Source: Arthrobacter pascens (GTDB taxonomy: Bacteria > Actinomycetota > Actinomycetes > Actinomycetales > Micrococcaceae). Taken from it: DNA of 64,000 nucleotides. Under the pieces are notes generated by a model. It was not told the origin of the DNA. It did not search any database and worked only from the letters and a program-made list of their open reading frames with translations. The translations under genes were made by a program, and so were the position numbers. The DNA lies in assembly GCF_017052465.1 (NCBI RefSeq), contig NZ_JAFHKT010000148.1, positions 124,001 to 188,000 of the forward strand, read 5' to 3'. Below are positions 1 to 6,581 of this stretch, in pieces; the stretch's first letter is position 1, and each line of letters starts with the position of its first letter.

Positions 1-1149
1 CCGCTGCTGACCGGCGGGATGCTCGCCGAACTCGTCGCCAAACACGAATCCGAAGGCAACGCGATCACGGTGCTCACGGCATTGCTCGACGACGCCACCG
101 GCTACGGCCGCATCCTCCGCTCCGCAGACGGCACAGTGAGCGGCATCCGCGAGCACAAGGACGCCACCGATGACGAGCGCGGGATCCGGGAAATCAACTC
201 CGGAATCTATGCCTTTGACGCAGCAGTGCTCAGGGACGCCCTCAGCCACGTCACAACGGACAACTCGCAGGGCGAGAAGTACCTGACGGACGTCCTGGGG
301 CTGGTGCGCGAGGCCGGCGGGCGCGTCGCCGCCGTCGTCACCGAGGACCGCTGGCAGGTCGAAGGCGCCAACGACCGCGTGCAGCTCGCTGCTCTGGGAG
401 CGGAGCACAACCGGCGCATCGTGGAAGCCTGGATGCGCGCCGGCGTGACGGTCGTTGATCCGGCCACCACGTGGATCGATTCCACCGTGACCCTGGCAGA
501 GGACGTCCGTATCCTGCCCAATACGCAACTGCACGGCAGCACCACGGTGGCGCGTGACGCCGTCGTCGGCCCTGACTCAACCCTGACCGACGTCCGCATC
601 GGCGAGGGAGCAAAGGTGGCCCGCACGCACGGCTCCGGCGCGGACATCGGAGCGGGCGCCAGCGTCGGCCCGTTCACGTACCTGCGTCCCGGGACGGTGC
701 TGGGCGAGGCCGGCAAGATCGGCGCCTTCTACGAAACCAAGAACGTGACCATCGGCCGCGGCTCCAAGCTGTCCCACCTCGGCTACGCCGGCGACGCCGA
801 AATCGGCGAGGACACCAACATCGGCTGCGGCAACATCACCGCCAATTACGACGGCGAGAAGAAGCACCGCACGGTGATCGGATCCGGCGTCCGCACCGGT
901 TCCAACACAGTATTCGTTGCTCCGGTCACGGTGGGGGACGGCGCCTACAGCGGCGCCGGTGCCGTGATCCGGAAGGACGTACCCGCAGGCGCCCTGGCCC
1001 TGTCCATGGCCGCGCAGCGCAATGCGGAGGGTTGGGTTCTCGCCAACCGTCCGGGTTCGCTGTCCGCGGCCCTGGCGGCGGCAGCAGGCGACACGCGCAG
1101 TCACACCTCCAATTCCCCGGCATCTACAGAAGAGGGCAAGCAACCATGA
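1..1149 (+). CDS. glmU: Bifunctional UDP-GlcNAc pyrophosphorylase / glucosamine-1-phosphate N-acetyltransferase GlmU (5' truncated by window)
   Basis: The enzyme makes UDP-N-acetylglucosamine for peptidoglycan by acetylating glucosamine-1-phosphate and then uridylating it, in the cytoplasm. The reading frame is open from base 1 and starts inside the N-terminal uridyltransferase domain (PLLTGG, where the family has a DVPLL-type segment), so roughly the first 100 residues lie outside. The C-terminal half is a left-handed beta-helix acetyltransferase. It shows hexapeptide repeats, the acetyl-CoA site segment HLGYAGDAEIG and the family signature NITANYDG, followed by the usual C-terminal tail. 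The stop overlaps the prs start (ATGA at 1146-1149), so the two are translationally coupled. Identification is firm; only the start is missing. Confidence 0.96.
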   Translation, partial: PLLTGGMLAELVAKHESEGNAITVLTALLDDATGYGRILRSADGTVSGIREHKDATDDERGIREINSGIYAFDAAVLRDALSHVTTDNSQGEKYLTDVLGLVREAGGRVAAVVTEDRWQVEGANDRVQLAALGAEHNRRIVEAWMRAGVTVVDPATTWIDSTVTLAEDVRILPNTQLHGSTTVARDAVVGPDSTLTDVRIGEGAKVARTHGSGADIGAGASVGPFTYLRPGTVLGEAGKIGAFYETKNVTIGRGSKLSHLGYAGDAEIGEDTNIGCGNITANYDGEKKHRTVIGSGVRTGSNTVFVAPVTVGDGAYSGAGAVIRKDVPAGALALSMAAQRNAEGWVLANRPGSLSAALAAAAGDTRSHTSNSPASTEEGKQP

Positions 1150-2126
1150 CCGAAATTACGGCTCGCGGCGAAAAGAAGCTGGTGCTCGCCGCAGGGCGTG
1201 CGCATCCGGAGCTTGCCCGCCAGATCGCCAAGGAGCTCGGCACCGAGCTGCTGCCCGTGGACGCCTACGATTTCGCCAACGGTGAGATCTACGTGCGGGC
1301 CGGGGAAAGCGTCCGCGGCACCGACGCCTTCGTCATCCAGTCCCACCCCGCACCCCTGAACAACCACCTCATGGAACAGCTGATCATGATCGATTCGCTG
1401 AAGCGTGCCTCGGCCAAGCGGATCACGGTCGTCTCGCCGTTCTACCCCTACTCCCGCCAGGACAAGAAGGGCCGCGGCCGCGAACCGATCTCGGCGCGCC
1501 TCGTCGCAGACCTGTACAAGACGGCCGGCGCGGACCGCATCATGAGCGTTGACCTGCACACGTCGCAGATCCAGGGCTTCTTCGACGGCCCGGTGGACCA
1601 CCTCATGGCCATCCCGCTTCTGGCGGACTACATCCGGACACGGGTCGCAGCTGACAACATCACCGTTGTCTCGCCCGACACCGGCCGCGTCCGCGTAGCC
1701 GAGCAGTGGGCCGAACGCCTGGGCGGCGCCCCGCTCGCCTTCGTCCACAAGAGCCGCGACCTCACGGTTCCGAACCAGGCTGTCTCCAAGACCGTGGTGG
1801 GCCAGATCGAAGGACGCACCTGCGTCCTCATCGACGACATGATCGACACCGGCGGCACCATTTCCGGAGCCGTGGCCGTCCTCAAGAACGCCGGAGCCAA
1901 GGACGTGATCATCGCGGCGACGCACGCGGTCTTCTCCGACCCCGCGGCCCGCCGGCTGTCCGAGTCGGGTGCCCGCGAAGTGGTGGTCACGGACACGCTG
2001 CCGATTCCCGCCGACAAGCGCTTCCCGGAGCTCACGGTGCTGTCCATCGCGCCACTCATCGCCCGGGCCGTCCGTGAAGTGTTCGACGACGGTTCGGTCA
2101 CCAGCCTGTTCGACGGCAACGCCTGA
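1146..2126 (+). CDS. prs: Ribose-phosphate pyrophosphokinase (PRPP synthetase)
   Basis: It makes 5-phosphoribosyl-1-pyrophosphate from ribose-5-phosphate and ATP, feeding purine, pyrimidine, histidine, tryptophan and NAD synthesis. The chosen ATG gives 326 residues, typical of class I enzymes. Visible landmarks are the flexible-loop segment SRQDKKGRGREP near residue 104, the catalytic stretch VSPDTGRVRVAE and the PRPP-binding loop VLIDDMIDTGGTI near residue 225. The start overlaps the glmU stop by 4 nt; open frame continues upstream inside glmU but in a different frame from glmU, so the ATGA overlap is the natural start. glmU-prs-rplY-pth is a conserved actinobacterial order. Confidence 0.97.
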   Translation: MTEITARGEKKLVLAAGRAHPELARQIAKELGTELLPVDAYDFANGEIYVRAGESVRGTDAFVIQSHPAPLNNHLMEQLIMIDSLKRASAKRITVVSPFYPYSRQDKKGRGREPISARLVADLYKTAGADRIMSVDLHTSQIQGFFDGPVDHLMAIPLLADYIRTRVAADNITVVSPDTGRVRVAEQWAERLGGAPLAFVHKSRDLTVPNQAVSKTVVGQIEGRTCVLIDDMIDTGGTISGAVAVLKNAGAKDVIIAATHAVFSDPAARRLSESGAREVVVTDTLPIPADKRFPELTVLSIAPLIARAVREVFDDGSVTSLFDGNA

Positions 2127-2140
2127 TTTCCCAGGCTGCG

Positions 2141-2176
2141 CTGGTTGAGACTGCCGGTTTCGGCAGGCTCAACCAG
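2141..2176 (+). terminator. REP-like hairpin after prs
   Basis: An imperfect palindrome lies 15 nt after the prs stop. Arms CTGGTTGAG/CTCAACCAG and CTGCCG/CGGCAG are separated by one A.G mismatch, with a GTTT loop. It has no U-tract. The CAGGCTCAACCA segment matches the REP-like element also found at 31048-31097 and 51300-51321. It probably serves as a terminator or mRNA stabiliser for glmU-prs. Confidence 0.6.
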
Positions 2177-2191
2177 CAGTCGCAGGGCCCG

Positions 2192-2220
2192 TTTTCAGTA
2201 TTCGGTCCCGGCGCTGATAA
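2192..2220 (+). promoter_or_regulatory. Candidate rplY promoter
   Basis: A -35-like TTTTCA (2192-2197) and a -10-like TGATAA (2215-2220) have a 17-nt spacer and lie between the prs hairpin and the rplY leader. Assignment rests on similarity to housekeeping promoters only. Confidence 0.35.
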
Positions 2221-2227
2221 GATATAT

Positions 2228-2396
2228 CCCGATACCTTGGCGAGGGAGAGTAGCTCCGGGCAACCGGACCACTGGTCTCCGTTATCGACTGGGTCTGAAT
2301 CTCCCTTCTGGAAGGGCGCCCCCGGGCCGCCCGGCGTTGAAGGTCGCTCCAGACCTCCGCCCTTGCTGACAAACCAAAAGCCACCAGGAGATATCC
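2228..2396 (+). promoter_or_regulatory. Long structured 5' leader of rplY
   Basis: About 170 nt separate the candidate promoter from the rplY ATG, and no ORF of interest lies there. Complementary segments are visible: GGGAGA (2244-2249) with TCTCCC (2300-2305), CCGG-GCAA-CCGG (2256-2265), CCCTTC-TG-GAAGGG (2303-2316) and a very GC-rich stretch at 2317-2334. The TCTCCC and CCCTTC segments overlap, so alternative pairings are possible. It does not match a T-box or other riboswitch that I recognise. Autogenous control of L25 is a guess. Confidence 0.35.
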
Positions 2397-3002
2397 ATGT
2401 CTGAGCAGAAGCTCGCAGCAGAAGTACGCACCGAATTCGGCAAGGGCTTCGCCCGCCGCGCCCGCATGGCCGGCCAGATCCCGGCCGTCATCTACGGCCA
2501 CGGCGCCGAGCCCATCCACATCACCCTTCCGGCCAAGGCCACCACCCTGGCCGTGCGCACCGCCAACGCCCTGCTGTCCCTGGACATCAACGGCGAAGGC
2601 CACCTCGCCCTGGTCAAAGACATCCAGCGCGACCCGATCAAGCAGATCATCGAGCACATCGACCTCCTGACCGTCCGCCAGGGCGAGACGGTCACCGTGG
2701 ACGTTCCCGTGCACCTCTCCGGCGAAACCGCACCCGGCACCGTCCACAACCTCGAGCTGACCGTCGTGTCCCTTGAGGCCGAGGCAACGCACCTGCCCAC
2801 CGCCGTCGAGGTTGACATCGAGGGCCGCGGCGCCGGCGAGCACATCCACGGATCCGATCTCGTCCTCCCGAAGGGCTCGGTCCTGCTGACCGACGCCGAT
2901 GCACTCGTCGTGAACATCTCCGAGGCCATCGAGGAAGCTGCGGAAGGCGAAGAGGGAGCCGCAGTAGCAGGGGCTCCGGCCGAGGCAGCCTCCGCCGAGT
3001 AA
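2397..3002 (+). CDS. rplY: 50S ribosomal protein L25 / general stress protein Ctc
   Basis: This is a 201-residue long-form L25 (CTC/TL5 type) that binds 5S rRNA in the large subunit. The N-terminal domain (about residues 1-92) starts MSEQKLAAEVR and carries GKGFARRARMAGQIPAVIYG, the conserved 5S-binding opening. The C-terminal TL5 beta domain (about 93-180) contains VPVHLSGETAPG. A low-complexity acidic, alanine-rich tail (EEAAEGEEGAAVAG...) ends the protein, as is common in actinobacteria. A ribosome-binding site CAGGAGATAT precedes the ATG. It lies between prs and pth in the conserved order and has its own long leader. Confidence 0.95.
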   Translation: MSEQKLAAEVRTEFGKGFARRARMAGQIPAVIYGHGAEPIHITLPAKATTLAVRTANALLSLDINGEGHLALVKDIQRDPIKQIIEHIDLLTVRQGETVTVDVPVHLSGETAPGTVHNLELTVVSLEAEATHLPTAVEVDIEGRGAGEHIHGSDLVLPKGSVLLTDADALVVNISEAIEEAAEGEEGAAVAGAPAEAASAE

Positions 3003-3046
3003 TTACGGCACTGTTTTTCCGCACGGCATTCTTCGCGTGCGTACCG

Positions 3047-3073
3047 GTGGCCGGGTCCTTTGGGCCCGGCCAC
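3047..3073 (+). terminator. Hairpin between rplY and pth
   Basis: The stem GTGGCCGGG(T)CC / GG(G)CCCGGCCAC has one T.G wobble and a TTT loop. No U-tract follows, which is typical of high-GC actinobacterial hairpin terminators. It lies 44 nt after rplY. Confidence 0.6.
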
Positions 3074-3103
3074 TGGCGTATCCGACCACTTTAGGATTGA
3101 TCC

Positions 3104-3688
3104 ATGACTGATACCTGGCTGATTGTCGGCCTTGGAAACCCGGGCCCCGAGTACAGCCGCAACCGGCACAACGTCGGCCAGATGGTCCTCGATGAGCTCG
3201 CGGCCCGCGTTGGCGGCAACTTCAAGATCCACAAGGCCCGGGCGCAGGTGCTGGAGGGCAGGCTGGGCATTGGCGGTCCGCGCCTGGTCCTGGCCAAGCC
3301 GGTGACCTACATGAACGTCTCGGGCGGGCCTGTTGCTGCCCTGGCGCGTTTCTATGACGTCGATCCGTCCCGGGTCGTGGCAGTCCACGATGAGATCGAC
3401 ATTCCCTTCAACACGGTGAAGCTCAAAATCGGCGGTGGCGAGGGCGGCCACAACGGCCTCCGGGACATGTCCAAGGCCCTGGCCACCAAGGACTACCTCC
3501 GTGTCCGGGTGGGGGTCGGCAGGCCACCCGGGCGGATGGATACAGCGGACTACGTATTGCACGACTTCGCACCGGCGGAAAAGAAGGAACTGCCCTTCCT
3601 GATCGATGAGGCCGCGGACGCGGTGGAGCTCCTGATTCGGGACGGCCTGACGGCGGCCCAGCAGCGGTTCCACCCGGCCAAGGTCTGA
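3104..3688 (+). CDS. pth: Peptidyl-tRNA hydrolase
   Basis: Pth cleaves the ester bond of peptidyl-tRNAs released from stalled ribosomes and recycles tRNA. The 194-residue length is normal. The family landmarks are present: IVGLGNPGPEYSRNRHNVG (N and catalytic H near residues 19-24), KPVTYMNVSGGPV, VHDEIDIPF with the catalytic-site Asp, and GGGEGGHNGLRDM. The ATG at 3104 is the first sensible start and follows GGATTGATCC. It lies downstream of rplY, as in other actinobacteria. Confidence 0.97.
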   Translation: MTDTWLIVGLGNPGPEYSRNRHNVGQMVLDELAARVGGNFKIHKARAQVLEGRLGIGGPRLVLAKPVTYMNVSGGPVAALARFYDVDPSRVVAVHDEIDIPFNTVKLKIGGGEGGHNGLRDMSKALATKDYLRVRVGVGRPPGRMDTADYVLHDFAPAEKKELPFLIDEAADAVELLIRDGLTAAQQRFHPAKV

Positions 3689-3697
3689 CGACGGCGG

Positions 3698-3722
3698 CCC
3701 GGCCGGCTGCCAGGCGGCCGGG
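3698..3722 (+). terminator. Hairpin after pth
   Basis: Arms CCCGGCCG (3698-3705) and CGGCCGGG (3715-3722) enclose a 9-nt loop, starting 10 nt after the pth stop. There is no U-tract. Confidence 0.5.
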
Positions 3723-3842
3723 ACACGCCGAAATGTGAAACGTTTGCCCTGTTTTATGTCACGGGTATCGGGGTAGTCTGTCTCGTAAGCGGGGGAGGCG
3801 ATGGGGCCTTGATCCTGCAAAGCGGGATGTAAGGAAAAGTTC

Positions 3843-6581
3843 ATGTCAAATGAGCCACTGAGCTGGGGACGTGGGTCTACGGCGGGAGTGCTGGCGGGAC
3901 CAGGCGCTTCAGCCGGCGGAACGGACCTTCAACGTTGGTCGGTCCCTGCGCGCAGCGCCGACCTTGAATCAATCCGCAACGCCCTGACGGATCCCGACTC
4001 CCTGGGGGTCGTCATTACCGGTGCCCGCGGTGTGGGCAAATCCTCGCTGGCCCGGACCGCCGTGGCTGATCTTGGCCCGGACGTCTGGGCACTCCAGCTC
4101 CGCAGCCCGCTCGCCGGTTCGCAGACCTCCTACGGCTGCCTGGCCTTCCTCTTGGCCCGCCTTCCGCAGTCTGCGATGGGGTCACCCACGGCCATCCTGC
4201 AGGGCATCACCTCACTCATCAGGAGCGACGCCGGCGGCAGGGAATGCATCATCACCCTGGACACCACCGGCATGATCGATGACATGAGTGCCGGCATCCT
4301 GCTGAACATCATGCTGACCCGTACGGCGCGGGTCATCGCGATCGCCCCCGGCACCAGCGACCTTCCCGCGGACTTCCACTGGTTGCTAACTGACCGCCGC
4401 CTCACCGAAGTGAGGCTGGAGAACCTGAACGAGCTGCAGACCCGGCAGGTGCTGCTGACACTGCTGGGGCACCGCGTGTCCGCATCGCTCGTGAGCACCT
4501 ACCACGCCATCGTCGGCGGTAACCCCCTGCTGCTCAAGGCCCTCGTGACGGAGCAGCAGCAATCCGGAAACCTTGTCCTCTCCGATTCTGTATGGACGCT
4601 GCGGGACAAGGTGGTCCTTGACGGCGCCGCGGGCCTTGACGATATTGTCCGCTCCCGCTGGTCCCGCGAAACACCGGAAAGCCGCGAAGTCATGGAAATG
4701 CTGTCCTGCGCACGCAGGGTGCCGCTGTCACGGCTCAGCGAGCTGTACGGTACGGATATTGTGGCTGACATGGAGGATGCGGGACTGCTGAAGGTGGGGG
4801 ACACCGAGGAACGCTGGGTGTCCCTGCGGGAGCAGTACCTGGGGGACGTCGTGCGGTCGTGGCTGAGCATCTCCCGGCGGCGGGAGCTCAGGAGCGAGCT
4901 ACTGGGCGACGACGAACCAGAGCTGGCAAAACTGAGCCTGGAAGAGCGCATTGAGTTCGCCGCATGGACGCGGGAATGCCAGGCCGAGCTCAGTCCAACC
5001 ATGGCGGTGGCCGCGGCCGAGGCCGCCGTGCAGATGTTCGACCCCCGTTTTGCCCTCAGTTGCGTCGAAGGGCTCAAGAGAACTGACGCGGAGTGGGTGG
5101 CCGGACAACACCACAAGGCCACGGCCTACCTGCTGCTGGACCTGCCGCTGCAGGCGATGGACGCCCTGGACAGCATTTCCCAGGCACAGCTGGACGAGTT
5201 GGGCGTGGAGGATTTCGCCCGTGTTGTGGCCGCGAAATGCCGGGTGATGATGTGGCTGCCCGAGCAATGTGACAAAGTGCCGGCGGAGATTGCCGACGCC
5301 CGGCGCCGCCTGGACGTTGCACCGGGGCCGGCCGCCAGCTGGCCGGACGCCCTGGGCGCGGCCGCCAACGTCATCACGCTCGCGGAGTTTGAATACCGGT
5401 CTTTCATCGGCGACTACGCTCCGATGATCCCGGTCCTTGAGGAGGCGGCAGACCCTGCGACGAACAAGGACCCCGGCTTCCGCATCCAGTCCGCCCTGAT
5501 CCTCATGCACTCCCTGTCTGCGGTGGGCAGGGAAATGGACGCCCTCCAGCTGATGCGGCGGGTCGGGGGCCAGCTGTCGGATGCGGGCCCCATGACGGGC
5601 CTGCGCGAGATGTTCGCCATGACGGCTTTCTCCGTGCTGCTCCAGGCGGGCCAGTGGCGGCGCTGTCTTGACCTCGTGGGTCCGCCCAAAGGACATGAGG
5701 AGCGCCGACTGGCACACCGGACGTCCGCCATGGAACTGGCCACAGGCATCGCCTACGTCTACTCGGGTCGCGGTGCCGTGGCCTTGGATTCCCTGCTGTC
5801 CGCGGTGGCCCAGCTGGAACTCCGTCCGGTCGTGAACATGCTCCAGGCCGCATATGCCGCTACGGCGTTCGCCTACGCGCAGATCGGCAACGCGGGCCAG
5901 GCCCACAAGTACCTCGACAAGCTGCGGGGGGCGCGCGGGCACTGCAATTTCCGCACCAAGGTAGTTACCGATTTCTGCGCCGATATGGCAGGGCGGTGGC
6001 TGGGGGATCCAGACGCCGTGAAACGGCTGCTGGACGCTGCCCGCCGGGACATCGCGGCGGAACGCTATACGCTCGCCGGCATCAGCCTGCTGGGTGCCAC
6101 TGTCAACGGAACCGACGACGACTTCCGGCTGATGGAGCAGGTGGCCGGCCACCGGCAGGGAAAGCTGGCCGAAATTTCCCGCCTGATCGCCGTGGGCAGC
6201 CGCACCAAGGATGCCAAGGTTCTCCTGGAGGGCGCGCACCTCGCCGCTGAGCTTGAACTGGACGCCGTGGAGGCACGGTGCGTTGCACTTGCCGTGGACT
6301 TCGCCCGGCATTCGGGCGATTCCGCATCGGCCCGTGTGGCGCAGGCCAGACTGGACAGCCTCACGGCCACCGTTCCCAGCCTGCCGATCGTCCCCAGCAG
6401 TGGCAGCCCGCTCCTGACGGCACGGGAACGCCAGATTTCCCGCCTGGCGGGCCGGGGCGTGTCCAACCGGGACATCGCCTTGGAAATCGGTGTCTCTGTC
6501 CGCACCGTCGAGGGCCATCTTTACCAGGTGTTTACGAAACTCGGTGTGACTTCCAGAGGTGATCTGCCTGGACTCGTCTAA
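3843..6581 (+). CDS. Large ATPase (STAND/LAL-like) transcriptional regulator with C-terminal LuxR HTH, first of a tandem pair
   Basis: This is a 912-residue regulator. The N-terminal ATPase domain has a Walker A GARGVGKSS near residue 60 and a degenerate hydrophobic Walker B (ECIITLDTTG) near 137. The long middle (about 300-840) is alpha-helical and TPR-like. The last 55 residues form a LuxR/GerE helix-turn-helix (LTARERQISRLAGRGVSNRD ... SVRTVEGHLY). This architecture belongs to the LAL/MalT-like group, in which ligand binding and ATP control oligomerisation and DNA binding. The ligand is unknown. The ATG follows AAGGAAAAGTTC. A -10-like TAGTCT lies about 65 nt upstream (3774-3779). Its 3' end overlaps the next, related gene. 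Confidence 0.85.
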   Translation: MSNEPLSWGRGSTAGVLAGPGASAGGTDLQRWSVPARSADLESIRNALTDPDSLGVVITGARGVGKSSLARTAVADLGPDVWALQLRSPLAGSQTSYGCLAFLLARLPQSAMGSPTAILQGITSLIRSDAGGRECIITLDTTGMIDDMSAGILLNIMLTRTARVIAIAPGTSDLPADFHWLLTDRRLTEVRLENLNELQTRQVLLTLLGHRVSASLVSTYHAIVGGNPLLLKALVTEQQQSGNLVLSDSVWTLRDKVVLDGAAGLDDIVRSRWSRETPESREVMEMLSCARRVPLSRLSELYGTDIVADMEDAGLLKVGDTEERWVSLREQYLGDVVRSWLSISRRRELRSELLGDDEPELAKLSLEERIEFAAWTRECQAELSPTMAVAAAEAAVQMFDPRFALSCVEGLKRTDAEWVAGQHHKATAYLLLDLPLQAMDALDSISQAQLDELGVEDFARVVAAKCRVMMWLPEQCDKVPAEIADARRRLDVAPGPAASWPDALGAAANVITLAEFEYRSFIGDYAPMIPVLEEAADPATNKDPGFRIQSALILMHSLSAVGREMDALQLMRRVGGQLSDAGPMTGLREMFAMTAFSVLLQAGQWRRCLDLVGPPKGHEERRLAHRTSAMELATGIAYVYSGRGAVALDSLLSAVAQLELRPVVNMLQAAYAATAFAYAQIGNAGQAHKYLDKLRGARGHCNFRTKVVTDFCADMAGRWLGDPDAVKRLLDAARRDIAAERYTLAGISLLGATVNGTDDDFRLMEQVAGHRQGKLAEISRLIAVGSRTKDAKVLLEGAHLAAELELDAVEARCVALAVDFARHSGDSASARVAQARLDSLTATVPSLPIVPSSGSPLLTARERQISRLAGRGVSNRDIALEIGVSVRTVEGHLYQVFTKLGVTSRGDLPGLV

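Noticed and set aside
2241..2316. A T-box riboswitch or tRNA-like element in the rplY leader
   Set aside because: The GGGAGAGTAG start was suggestive, but the TGGNACCGCG T-box sequence and a specifier loop are missing, and no cloverleaf or CCA end can be drawn.
2492..3844. A 450-codon minus-strand frame across rplY and pth
   Set aside because: It spans two certain genes and a terminator and reads as low-complexity shadow sequence.
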